From Gnetum montanum (taxonomy: Eukaryota > Streptophyta > Gnetopsida > Gnetales > Gnetaceae): DNA of 64,000 nt. Shown piece after piece: positions 34,026 through 45,100 of the stretch (the stretch's first letter is position 1; each line of letters starts with the position of its first letter). A program made the position numbers and the translations under genes. The notes beneath the pieces were generated by a model. The model had not been told where the DNA came from and made no database searches. It saw only the letters and a list, made by a program, of their open reading frames with translations. The stretch is from the NCBI GenBank assembly GCA_015680685.1, contig MNCI01009146.1:717479-781478 (forward strand). The letters are read 5' to 3'.

Positions 34026-34500
34026 CAAACTTTGGAATGTTTTTGCATTGGGAACGCAAATGTATAGGAAAGCATGCTAAGTACTAATGACAGAAGAGCT
34101 CAGCTTAAAGTGAAACTATGTAAATTGCACAAAATCATCAAAATGTAATGTTCAAAACATTACAATTTACTATAAAAAATTAAGAAAAACACACAGAAAA
34201 AGACTAGTAGAAATTTTGTTTCTAGAAAGATATTCCAAGAACCAAAGGCTATTGTTGACATAAAAACTTTAGAAGACCCTTCCCTTCAAGCTACAACTTC
34301 AACTGTAGCCATTACTATCCTTCCTCAAATGTCTTTGGCTCTACCCCTCATCTTGCCTTTGCCTGCAAAATTTTATGGTTAAAACATACATTCAGACAAA
34401 GCTACTCAAGAAACATATTGGCCTAATTCATATATAAATGTTATAAAAAAAACCTAAATGAAGGGATCTTTTAGCTATTATAACAAAAATTGTATTATGA
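34026..34500. other. Non-coding stretch next to the subtilase relic
   Basis: AT-rich, with no coding motif on either strand. It joins the insertion flank (33876-34025) to the subtilase relic. It may be an intron of that gene, since the subtilase similarity stops at LDPR followed by GTAGAAG (complement near 34523), which resembles a 5' splice site. Confidence 0.4.
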
Positions 34501-34504
34501 TTCA

Positions 34505-35265
34505 CACCTCTTCTACCTCTAGGGTCCAAGCTACCACAGGTGTGAAAGTTCGTGTTTCTGTCACCATCGAGGCTGGTGTTTCTAGCATAGATGAGTGTAA
34601 GATTTGGATCTTCCAATAGCAGTTCCTTGGAGTAGAGTGAGGTTCTAGTATACTCACTACCATCAACAAGCATCGTGATGACCGGGAAGTCACGATCAAG
34701 GGTGCTAGCAACGATGATCATGAGCCAAGGCACGAAATTTGAGGCAATGTCAGCGCTGTGTCTAGAGTTTCTCGTCAAGCAAGCAACAAAGATGTGGTAG
34801 TAGACTATAGTGGTGAAGGCGCCGATGATGATGCTATTGGTGTAGTACTGGTATGGGTTGTCACCAAGTTAGAGCAAAAACATGTCAATGTCATTGGACA
34901 AAGTGGCATCCATGGCCACAAGGATGGTAGAGCTAAAGCAGCCATAGTCCCACCAGGCCTTGTAGATGGTGATCAGTGCAAGCCAGGCCATGTCATAAGT
35001 AGTGTCATTGGCATAGCCGAGCATGCTAACATCGACCATGGCATGGCCAATGATTGTTGATGATGTGTGCATGTTGTGACCCTCGATGTTGAGCGAGGAT
35101 GCAACAAGAGCTGACTGACCTACTACCTTATTACTGCCTTGGTTGAAGAAGCACATGTCGATGAGCTTGTTATTGTAGTTGAAGCATGGGCCACCACCGT
35201 AGGTGCCTTTCCAGCCTTCCAACGGAGCTCCAAAGTTGGCATCATTGAAGTTGGTTCAGTTGGGC
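34505..35265 (-). pseudogene. Subtilisin-like serine protease (SBT) pseudogene
   Basis: Serine protease family acting outside the cell in plants. The minus strand gives about 250 codons. GWKGTYGGGPCFNYNNKLID is the Lys-rich 'WKG.C..G..F..S.CN.KLIGARFF' region. EGHNMHTSSTIIG matches 'DGHGTHTSSTAAG' and keeps the catalytic His of GTHTSS. ML GYANDT...CFSSTILVAMDATL matches 'GYA.GTA...GCFSSDILAAMDAAI'. After a stop at 34878 (LL*LGD) comes TNSIIIGAF...VACLTRNSRHSA, where the oxyanion Asn is kept, then FVPWLMIIVASTLDRDFPV. It ends in the PA domain at CGSLDPR. The Asp region and the catalytic Ser part (GTSMA) are missing. Open pieces are 117 and 116 codons. The CGSLDPR end overlaps the start of the fragments at 31.6 and 28.3 kb by about ten codons, so they are not simple consecutive exons. 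Confidence 0.85.
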
Positions 35266-35510
35266 TAGGTAGCCTGTAACAACAATTGCAAACGGAGACA
35301 GAGATAAAATGGAAATGGAATTCTCATTTCCATTCCCATTCTGCATTTGGTTGTGTTTGGCCTTTTCATGTGTGCAGAGGGAATATGAAAAGCTATGGCT
35401 CTTTGGTTCACATTCTGTGCAACAGGAATACGAAAAGGTGTGGCTCTTCAATTTATGTTTTTTCCCATTTCGTGAGATCTTACGTGGCGCATAATGTAGA
35501 GGCCGTTACT
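35266..35510. other. Short non-coding link
   Basis: No recognised gene. Small open frames on both strands (for example 35309-35494 plus, 35242-35451 minus) overlap each other and match nothing. A weak direct repeat GGAATATGAAAAGCTATGGC / GGAATACGAAAAGGTGTGGC occurs at 35381-35400 and 35425-35444. Confidence 0.4.
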
Positions 35511-35660
35511 TGGAGGGCAACAAATCCACTCCCCCCTACCCCCTATCTTATAAAACGAGTTGGCCTCTTGGCCAAAATGAGAACATGGAGGGCAAGAAAT
35601 CCACTCCCCCCTCCCTCCCCACTATCCTATGAGACGAGTTGGCCTCTGGGCCAAAATGAT
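35511..35660. repeat. C-rich repeat units with two hairpins
   Basis: Two units of about 79 bp: AAATCCACTCCCCCCTAC... then GAGTTGGCCTCTTGGCCAAA (hairpin 35560-35575), repeated with TTGGCCTCTGGGCCAA (35639-35654). Same sequence family as 25330-25550, 31336-31462 and 33755-33875. It marks the right edge of the Helitron cluster. Confidence 0.75.
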
Positions 35661-35664
35661 TTAA

Positions 35665-35835
35665 GCATTGATGGTGTTTTAGTATTTAACTGTTGCTTCT
35701 AACAGCAAACCATAAGGAGAGTAGACTATGTGCATGTAATAAAAGAATATTCCATTTAAGGGTTTCTACTCTTTACAATATAAAAACATACTAGTTTCCA
35801 TTTGTCATAAAGAAAGTAGCTCTTGGGCGTGCAAT
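35665..35835. repeat. Third copy of the 17.3/17.9-kb repeat block
   Basis: TTGATGGTGTTTTAGTATTT...CTGTTGCTTCTAACAGCAAACC...CATAAAGAAAGTAGCTCTTG matches 17920-18050 (...CATAAAGAAAGTAGCTTTTG) and, more weakly, 17338-17480. The Helitron cluster thus lies between copies of the same low-copy sequence on its left and right. Confidence 0.65.
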
Positions 35836-35969
35836 ATATAAACAGAAACCCTTCGGGAAAGTTTACACCGGCTAGAAACATATATGCTACCCAAACACTA
35901 AGGTGAAAATTAACATAATTACTTACACGGGAAATCTTCCAGCCTTATCAACTTGTGAGGTATTTTGAC

Positions 35970-36242
35970 TTACCCAACGGCTCCCCCTCTAGAACTCCAA
36001 GATTTTCTTAATCTCTTCACCAAATCTGTATCATATTGACTGCAATCAAGTAACCTTGTATCAGGTGACATCTGTAACATGTTAGCAAGTAATCGATGTA
36101 TTTGGCATTCGTATCCATAACCATAAAAAGATGATGACTGAATCTCCATACAACCGTTCCAGAATACTTGGAAAATTAGATGTACCGAAAAGAACAATGC
36201 AAGGTCCGCATAAAATTTGAGAGACATCCCTGCTACAGTCAC
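35970..36242 (-). CDS. Unrecognised open stretch in the GC-richer island
   Basis: 90 codons open on the minus strand (MTVAGMSLKFYADLALFFSV... to ...RLRKSWSSRGGAVG). There is a hydrophobic N-terminal third and a more polar C-terminus. I recognise no family. Base composition is closer to genic sequence than the surrounding AT-rich DNA. It could be an exon or a chance open frame. Confidence 0.2.
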   Translation of the reverse strand: MTVAGMSLKFYADLALFFSVHLIFQVFWNGCMEIQSSSFYGYGYECQIHRLLANMLQMSPDTRLLDCSQYDTDLVKRLRKSWSSRGGAVG

Positions 36243-36369
36243 TTCAAAGCTATATCAATCAAATCAGACACAAAAACAAGAAAAAGAAAGAAAATGAATG
36301 GTTTCATGTTCTCGCCTGCTTGTATGCAACTCTGCCATTCAAAGAAGCTGCAATTCAAACCACAGTAAA

Positions 36370-37030
36370 CCCAGAAAAATTTATTTAAACGTCATTTTGC
36401 CAACTGTCTAAAGGGGATGAAGCACCGCCCTCTGTTGCCTAACTATCAAATATCAAATTATAGCCTCAAGTTAAAAATCATTTTGACAAATTTAAAACTC
36501 TCGAGTACCTCGAAAAATTTTGATATAATAAAATGACGTGGAACACCATTGAGAAATTCTTCTGTGGAAACGCGGAAAGAAATTTTATTGGAAACTGCAG
36601 ACTTGCTAAAGAGTAGCGGCGAGCAATGTGTAAACAAGCACCATACCATTGATCCATTAAACAGGGATCGCGTAATTTAAAAAATGTAAGGTGAGTATTA
36701 CGCAAAAGTACTCGATAAACAAAAACTTTAAACACAAAAGTACTCAAAATCTATTGACAGAACTCATTCCATTTCTTGGAATCCCTCCGTAAAAGAGACA
36801 GAAAAACTCCACTGCTTTCATCAAATCGCTCTGAAATCGTCCCCGAATAAGCATAACAAGGGGCGATAAAAGAGAAGTGAAATTGAAAAAAGAAATTTCT
36901 GCTCTGTACAAGAGAATTTCATTAAAAAAAGGAGACTTCTCCAAACTACGGTAAGCAAGAAATACTGAATTGCCTCGTTACACGATAAAATCGCAACCAA
37001 ACAACGAGTCCGTGCTTACAAGATAAGGAA
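36370..37030. other. Mixed-composition stretch, no assignable gene
   Basis: Overlapping small open frames on the minus strand (36458-36649, 36478-36747, 36744-36944) conflict with each other and match nothing I know. A local repeat TACACGATAAAATCGC / TACATGACAAAATCGC occurs at 36979-36994 and 37039-37054. Confidence 0.35.
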
Positions 37031-37037
37031 TCCGCGC

Positions 37038-37533
37038 TTACATGACAAAATCGCCGTATCTGAAAGGCAAGGCTTTCGATCTGGCGTGCTTGGAGAAGGA
37101 GGCGACACGAGCGGATTCCATGATGATATGCATGTCTTGAAAATCGGCTCTAACTCTTCGTCTGGTCGCAACTTTCCTGCGCTGAAAGCTGAATTGCAGG
37201 CACGGCCAACACGACCTCAAAACCGTAGAAGATCCATGGCCTGGAAACTCCCAATCCAGGCGGAGAGCCGCAACTTTGGCCAGAGCCATAAGTTTGTCCA
37301 GCATTTGCTCATCTTCGTTGGCCAAAACACTCCTACTTTTTTTTTGAAGAGCGCTCTACATGCTCCAAATCCGGAGCAGCAGGAGAGCATGCCTCCACCA
37401 CTCCCGGATTCCCTACTCTGGCAGACTTTTTGGTACCCGATATTTTGCAAGACGATGCATGCATGTCCATGGCCATGCCTATGGCCTGCTTTGGTCCCCT
37501 TTCTTGTATCCGCAAATCCAAATCCTGCATCAC
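37038..37533 (-). CDS. Exon-like reading frame of unknown function, one frameshift
   Basis: Minus strand. A frame opens at M 37533 (MMQDLDLRIQERGPKQ) and runs to a run of nine A (complement near 37337-37345). After a frame change there it continues as ANEDEQMLDKLMALAKVAAL and on to ALPFRYGDFVM* at 37038. Composition is clearly GC-richer than the window, and the coding pieces meet at a homopolymer, as expected for a simple indel. I recognise no domain. Overlapping plus-strand (37086-37565) and third-frame (37217-37537) open stretches cannot be excluded as the real frame. It may belong to the same former gene as the CDPK relic 300 bp upstream, but no CDPK motif is visible in it. Confidence 0.3.
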
Positions 37534-37844
37534 ACATCCAAACGGAGCGATCTAATCAGGCATAGTAAATCTAGAACGCTCTGAATCAGGATCAGGATCT
37601 CCACGGACAATTTCATTAACACTTCAAAATGGCACTTCAGATGCAGAGCTAAGAAAATGAGAATAATTAGTAATGTACCTTAACAGAACGCGGTAACACA
37701 GAGAGAACTGCAGCGCGTGTCTGCAATTGTGAAGAGGGCAGTTCATATTTGCAAAAGAAATGAATCCTGGCTAAATCTCCCGCGTCTGCTGCCTTATTTT
37801 TTTAACTGACAATTTCTCAGATTAAAGTCCATTCCCTTCTTTAT

Positions 37845-38100
37845 TTAGTCCTGGGCGCCCTCAGACATTGCCAGCCATGGGTCAGACTCCAAATCATTGT
37901 GGCCTCTCAAAACAGCGTCCAGAATCCCCAGCTGTGTTTCTGCCCAAAAAGAATGATGCCGGTCATCCTCACGTCAGTCTCAGGGCCATAACGCTTGCAC
38001 AGAACTTCCGGAGCCATGTCGTATAGGTTACCACAACGTCCGTAAAGATCTGGCCAGGTTTGAAGAAAATGGAAAGGCCGAAATTGATGCTTGAAATCAT
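37845..38100 (-). pseudogene. Calcium-dependent protein kinase (CDPK) kinase-domain fragment
   Basis: Minus-strand pieces in order: INFGLSIFFKPGQIFTDVV (38090-38034), matching the CDPK activation segment 'DFGLS.FFKPG..F.D.VGS'; then LYDMAPEVLCKRYGPETDV (about 38027-37971), matching 'YYVAPEVL...YGPEADVWS.GVI'; then WAETQLGILDAVLRGHNDLE and SDPWLAMSEGAQD (about 37943-37845), matching '.FWAET..GIF..VL.G..DFESDPWP.IS..AKD'. The FFKPG pattern is typical of CDPKs among plant kinases. The DFG Asp is replaced by Asn. About eight residues (ILLSGVPP) are missing with a frame change after GIILF, and a second frame change lies after TDVV. The ATP-binding lobe, autoinhibitory region and EF hands are not seen. 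Dead fragment. Confidence 0.85.
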
Positions 38101-38187
38101 GTGTACTCTCCTCTTCTCCTCCGACTACCACGGACGGACAGAAAACCAAGCTAACCGAAAACTAAGTAAAGCGTCTAATTCAAATCA

Positions 38188-38290
38188 AAGAAATCAGAAA
38201 TACTGCTATATTGTAACAGCAAGCTGAACTGAGCATCCAGACCTAATACAAATTAGAAATGTTGCTATATTGTATAAGCCAGTTGAAGAA
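38188..38290. repeat. Short tandem duplication of about 62 bp
   Basis: AAATCAGAAATACTGCTATA...AGCAAGCTGAA (38188-38228) is repeated as AAATTAGAAATGTTGCTATA...AGCCAGTTGAA (38250-38288). Confidence 0.6.
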
Positions 38291-38519
38291 GCAAGCCTCC
38301 GTTATAATTTGGAAGGTATAATTAAATATGCCTCCTACATAAACAAGTTAAGTTCTGAAAACGATTCTACTTTCTACAGCATCATTGGCGCTGTTACAAC
38401 GATGATGTTGGCTGCCATTTGGGCATGGCTGCTGCTGCTGCTTGCTTGCTTGTTGCAAAGATGGACCGGCGCTGTGCTGTGGTTCCATACTACTGATAAA
38501 TTCTTTTGTTAAAAACAAG

Positions 38520-41500
38520 GATAAAAACCGGGAATAAACTCTACTCATTTTTCTGTTGAAGTCTCAGAAATAAAATAATATAGTTGTATGTTAATATATA
38601 TCCTAACATGAATAAAGTAAAATACGGCACCTATTTTAGTAGCATAAATATTAAATTCATATTTACCTGGTCAGAATTTATTTTCCTTTCATTTTTGAAA
38701 GATATTTATGGAGCTTGTAAGTGTTATTCTTGAAGCAAACCTATAATGTGTTGTTACAGCTTTCAAGTTAGATTTGAAGTATGCATTCTAAATACGTTGC
38801 TTTATTATAAAATCATTAATTAAGTATAATAAGTCATTAGTAAGTAAAACTTGATGAATATCATTTCCTATGTAAATTGAATAATTATTATGAATATGTA
38901 TTTGATTAAGTGCCTTGATGTAATTTGCAATGTTTTCTTGGCTTGTAATTACTACTATTTTGTTACTTGGAGTTTTCAGTTATTGCTTTGTGCTTGAGAA
39001 AGTTATAGCTCATATAACAGGAAATCTCAATGTTATGAAAAACTTCCAAAACCCCAAAATGAAATTTGGAGATTCTCGTAATTAAAAAAATCATAGAGAA
39101 ATATAATCATACCTAATGAAAATAGATCTTCAATAGTAATCAAATTGTGAAAATCATAGTCAATAAGTGGCAAATAGATATGTGACATGATAAGAATATG
39201 CAGATTACACAAAAATAAGAAATATCAAAATAAAATTATATATAAATCAAAATTTAGAAATGATGATTGCAATCTAACATGAAATCATTTATATATCTAA
39301 CTAGTTTAGCACTATATTTATAATATATATCTATTATTTAGCCAAGAGAATCTTTTGTGTTTTTTTAATTAATAAAATCTCAAATTATTTCACTTTAAAC
39401 TTGTTATCATATTCAATAAAAAAATCAAAACCAATGTACATTATTTAAAATAATAATTCCATGAAAAAGTTATCTCTTAGTCAAGATCATTACAATAACT
39501 ATTTATTTATGTTGACAAAGTCCAATTGGCTCTATTGACTAGTAATTAGTCCTCATTGTTAAGGTAGTAAAATTATTAAATTATTTTACCATGCCTAAAG
39601 AGGACTCTCGTCGAGGGAGTTGGTAATTGGCCTTTCATTCAAAATAAAAGTTAAATCTTCAAGCTAAACAAAATTGCAAAAGTTGTAGGTGAATATGCTA
39701 TACACAAATTCATAGAGTTGTAGATATCATAGTTGAATTTGTGGTATACAACATGATAGAATTATGTATGATAGAATTCCCTAATGGAAAAAATATTAAT
39801 GCAAAATAAAATTTAAACACATGGTAGTTTGTGCCACATGGGTAAAAGATAATTCAAACTAGCACAAAGAGGTTGACACACTAATGAAGAAATAGTTGTG
39901 ACATTAACCCAAAATAAAGTTAGTGCATTTAAAAAAAGGTTAACCCACTAATGAAAAAAAATTGATCTAGAAAAGCTTTAAAATACATGGTAATTTATGT
40001 AATATGGATTTGGGGAAAAATTCAAGCTAGCTTGATCAATATTTGAGGGAAAATAAGTTGATGTACTAACCCATAAATAAAGAATATTTATGGAAATAAC
40101 AAAAGAAGTAAGTGGTTACCACACCCATATATTAAAACGTTAGGTCTAGGATAGAAGTTTTTTAAATTTGATTAGGTACATTCCAACTAAGTGTAATAAA
40201 AATGGGATAGGAATAAGAAAAATTAGGAAATAAATAGATACAGGGTTGTTACTCTTTCTTTATTTTTTAAATGATAAAATTTAATTTTAGTGGAAATTCA
40301 AAAATAGAATTTAGTGCAATGGTTGAAAATTATCAACAAATAACGTATTAAATTATTAGGAATTTTAATTAATTATAGATTCTACAATTAGTTGTGGATT
40401 TCACAAATTATGAGCAATTCTTGATAGGAAAAAAATTCAAACATGAAGTAGTTGGTAAGACTTGAGAAGGAAAAAGACATTTGAAATGATCATTTTTTTT
40501 CTCTTTGATTTCTGTGCAAAAAAATTCTTTAAAATGTGAATAACAATTTAAATGCTCCTTTTTCTACTTGGTTTCTATGTTAAATAAAAATTTATTTTTA
40601 CCTAGATGGACTCATCAACCATAATTCTCTTTCTTAAGTTAGTTAGTAAGAAATATCCTTGGTAAAAAAATCAATTTAAATGATATTATACTACAAGGCT
40701 GAAAGGGAAAAACTAACAAATATTTTTTTGGATTGCAAAAAAAGGTGACCACAATTTACCTTGGTTTAGAATATTATTATAGATAACATGGACTTAACCA
40801 TGAATAAGTAGAAGTCTAAGATTCATTTTCCATGTACCAATACTTCACTTAGTTTTCCATTAGGTATTCATTACACATTAATATTAGATCCTTGTAATAA
40901 TATCTACTTGAAACTTCTTATTCATTGTTAGTACATAACCTCCACTCAAAGACCTTAGCCATCAAATACAAAGAGGAATACATTCTTAAATGCATGTTTT
41001 CTCATTAGTTAAACCTATTCAACGTTTATAGGTATAAACACAAATTTTCATGTGTTATTTATACAAATGACTTCTATGTACAAGCATACACTTATAAATA
41101 TAATATGCATGCCACATGCAAATACATACATGCTTCATATGTATATATATATATGATGCATATATATATACACATGTATGTAGTTTGTTTTCCTTAGTAG
41201 AATCTAGAAATTGCATTACTAATCGTGATAATAGAAACTTCCATTTAGTCGGACACGAACCATGTTATAGAAAAATTTTAGTTATAAAAACTACTCCAAC
41301 ATGTGTTCAAACATTTTTATCAATCATAAAATCATCCAAATTTTTAGCTCAAGCACTTATAAAATTCTAATGTGTCAAGTTTTAAAAAGGACTTTTAGCA
41401 ATAAGAATTTTTCAATATTTCAACAACAATACCAACAACAAGCTAAAAGAGAATAACATGAATTCCATGGTTTATTTTCCTTGCAACTTTTTCTATCTTA

Positions 41501-41773
41501 CACTAGCCACATTAGCTTTTTCCCTTTTCCTTGCATCATAAAAAATTGGATTTTTTTATATTTTGCACTAAATATTTTAATTAATATTATGGAAGGATTT
41601 CATACAACCTTATTTTTTTCTTTTTTTCTTTTAACACATTTTCTTTGCATTCTAGTACTATTTTCATTTTTTGTTTTTTATCAACTCAAGTAGATTAAAT
41701 TTAGTTTTTTTATCCTATAAATGCATAAATAAAATCATAAAATTTATTTACAAAAATAGTTTAAACTTATGTT
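38520..41773. other. AT-rich sequence without recognisable genes
   Basis: Dense stops in all frames and no transposon motifs visible. An AT/GT microsatellite lies at about 41137-41180 (TATATATATATATGATGCAT ATATATATACACATGTATG). Small open frames 41116-41370 and 41481-41693 are low-complexity and not credible genes. Confidence 0.6.
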
Positions 41774-42187
41774 NNNNNNNNNNNNNNNNNNNNNNNNNNN
41801 NNNNNNNNNNNNNNNNNNNNNNNNNNNNNNNNNNNNNNNNNNNNNNNNNNNNNNNNNNNNNNNNNNNNNNNNNNNNNNNNNNNNNNNNNNNNNNNNNNNN
41901 NNNNNNNNNNNNNNNNNNNNNNNNNNNNNNNNNNNNNNNNNNNNNNNNNNNNNNNNNNNNNNNNNNNNNNNNNNNNNNNNNNNNNNNNNNNNNNNNNNNN
42001 NNNNNNNNNNNNNNNNNNNNNNNNNNNNNNNNNNNNNNNNNNNNNNNNNNNNNNNNNNNNNNNNNNNNNNNNNNNNNNNNNNNNNNNNNNNNNNNNNNNN
42101 NNNNNNNNNNNNNNNNNNNNNNNNNNNNNNNNNNNNNNNNNNNNNNNNNNNNNNNNNNNNNNNNNNNNNNNNNNNNNNNNNNNNNNN
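41774..42187. other. Assembly gap (414 N)
   Basis: Unknown bases in AT-rich DNA. Open frames that cross this gap are artefacts of the N run. Confidence 1.
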
Positions 42188-45100
42188 GTATATTTGAGGT
42201 TTATTATGATATCTAGGAATGGGATATTGGTATCAAAGTAAACCATGATCCAAGAACTAATTAGAATCAAGGGTCAATTACAATATGATGATGAACCATG
42301 GAGCCATGATCAAGTGAGAACCATGGATTACCACTAGATGCACATCATGTTTAAGATGAAGCATGTTAACCAAAAATATTTCTACCCAATTTCTTTTATG
42401 TATATAAATAATTAAAATTTAAAGAATCTTGACCAATCATCAAAAAGGTATATCAACTATGAGAACTTTGTTAAGACAATGGTAACATCAATTCATGTAG
42501 CTCTCACCCATCTATAGTACTATCAAACATTTCATTAATTGACTAAGGTTATCCTTATGTCTCTTTTATGAGCATAGTAAACCATAGTTATGAATATTAG
42601 GACATTGTCTCACTATGGATCTTTTCCATTAAACACTTGAACCCCAATAACTTAGTATTACCTACCCATATCTAGGGCCCATACATCAGTAAAATTAGGG
42701 AAACCCCAAGCTTAATTCATTATTCCAAAGTTTATTTATCATTTATAATCAAGCTTAAGTCACTAAAAAATATTCATGTCAACCATAAGTCAACATATTA
42801 AGGTCCAGTTCAATGAAATAAGTCATTGTAGTATTCTGAAATCACCTAAAAATCAAAGTCATGACCTTGATGTTCAGAACTCAAACTCTTAAGCATCTTC
42901 CTACTAGTAACCAAGGAAACTTTCCTCATATTTAGATAATCCATTAATAAAAATAAACATATAAAATTTTAAGTTAAAAAATTAAATTTTAGTCCTAGCG
43001 CATAGGGTTAGGGTAGCCACACTAAGAAACTAACCACAATGCTGCAAAGTGCTAGCTCGGCTAACCCATAACCTAATAGGTTTGCAAGGCTAGGCTACAT
43101 CCAAAATAGTGTAGCTACATAAAAATGATGTTGCAAAGGCTACACCAATAGCATGGCACGTGCCATTGCTAATGGTGGGGGATTAACCATAGTCTAAATG
43201 GCACTACATATAGTGATAAACCCCCATAGTGCCACCACCAAAATAGACACCATACCCTATGCATTTCTCACACCTTCTCTACTACTTTTGTGCTAAACAT
43301 GTTGTGCTCTTCATTGCTTCCATCATGTATGCCTTTCCTAACATGCCACCTATTTTTCTTCACCTATTATCTATTGAGTCCCTTGCTACTAGACACACTC
43401 CATCAATGCTAGAAGAACCATCACTCCATACTACCATGGAGGCCACTATACCAATCCTTCATACTAGCATAGTGTCCACTATCACTATTTCTTTGTACTA
43501 GCACAGTGTTGGAAAAAATTCTATCAAGTGATAGAAAATTTAAAAAGTTCAGTAGTTAATAGAAAGAACACTTAATTTTAATATGTAGACATGGTTGAAT
43601 TTGACCAAATGGTCAAACTGATAGTTTCATAGCAACTTGAATAAAAATTTCATAATTAAGTATGCTCATATTATAGTAGTAGTAGGATGAATGATCTCTT
43701 GGGAAGTCTTAAAATTCATGTCCATAATCTTAATCATTATAAGCCCATAACTTTTGATTCTAAAATACTTTTTCGACAAAAAAGAGTTATTTCTAATAAA
43801 TTTTGACCTCATGGATGCAATGGAAAATCCAAATCTATCCTATCGAATTCCAAAGATTAGTTTTTAATCCTTGCCTTTAAATTGTCCCTTAAGATCATTG
43901 GAAGTTAGATTTAGCATAACTCGAGCATTTAATGTTCATTCCTAACATATGAATAGTTATTACTAATATTTTGCAACCTTACAAATTGAATGGTAAGGTT
44001 AGATTGGCCATTTGGATGGTTAATAAATAGGTGATACCATAAATCATGTCTTAATAGGCCATAACTTAGACCAACTATGCCTAATAAATCTAATAAATTA
44101 AATGTAGAAGATCACCATATCTCATCTATTATTCCCATCAAGTATTGGAATGCTATTAGCAAGCTTTGCTTAAGTTCTCATCATCTTAGTTCTCATTTAT
44201 CTCCAAGACATAGTCAAATAATAACTCAACATTCCATGCTAGAATCAAAGTTTTAATAGCAAAGACTATAATATGACTTTGCATTATGATGTTGGTAATA
44301 ATCATGGCTTGAATTATCACCTAAAAAAGCATTTATAAAAATTAGAGGCAAAGACTATAAATTTTGGTTTTTTTACTAGTAATAAATGGAAGTAGTTTTT
44401 TTTCAACTTAAATTGCTAAAAAGGAGAAATTAGCACCAAATGAAAGGCTAAATTTTAATTCTTCACCTTTATTTATAATCTAGGTGCTTTATTTTTTCAA
44501 CATAAGTTAACTATTTAAGTATGTGAGGCATTTGGCTATGCCTTTTCATGGTTGGCACATGTCCAGGCATACACTTTGGAAGCAATATACTAACTTGCAA
44601 ATTAGAAGCTATGTGCTCTAAGTAAATGAGTTATGCCTCATTGAGTCATGGAATTTTCCTATATACATGAAAATTTTCTATTTATTACATGAATTAGTAA
44701 GTATTAAAGCCATACATTTTTTATGTGCATTAAGAAAAAGAGTATCCATAGTACTAAGAAGTGTAGCATAATTGATAGAAAACTTGTCCCTTACAAGAGA
44801 GGTTATGAAGGCTTGCTTTCACTTTTGGGTGTGTCAACAATGAAGTAGCCTTGTGGAACACTCTAACCTAAGCTTCTTGAGTGCTCATAAATCTATAATT
44901 AAAAAATTTATTTAGTGAACCTATATTTAAAAGTATATATTTGATATTTAAATTACATTTATATTAGTTATCTGTATCACATTAGTAGTTGTTGTACTAA
45001 AAGGCTTTTTTTCATTGTAATAGTCAACATTACCTTTTATTCCTGTGCACCTTTAATAATTTACTAATGTTACATACCATTATATTTAATGAAAACCCCA

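Noticed and set aside
37086-37584. Plus-strand open frames of 159 and 74 codons
   Set aside because: They overlap the minus-strand exon-like frame and have no motif. The CDPK relic nearby is on the minus strand, so the plus frames are more likely shadows, though this is not proven.
38270-38512. 80-codon frame with a Leu-rich segment as a membrane peptide
   Set aside because: The Leu run comes from a CTG/TTG-rich simple sequence, the opposite frame is open too, and no homologue is recognised.
41671-42270. Long open frames of 142-181 codons on both strands
   Set aside because: They run through the 414-base N gap; unknown residues make up most of them.
43153-43166. Perfect G-box palindrome as a promoter element
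   Set aside because: No gene or transposon promoter lies near it; a 14-bp palindrome can occur by chance in a window this size.
43259-43501. 80-codon open frame with a hydrophobic start
   Set aside because: Low-complexity Ser/Thr/His/Leu content, no motif, no transcript signals; likely chance.
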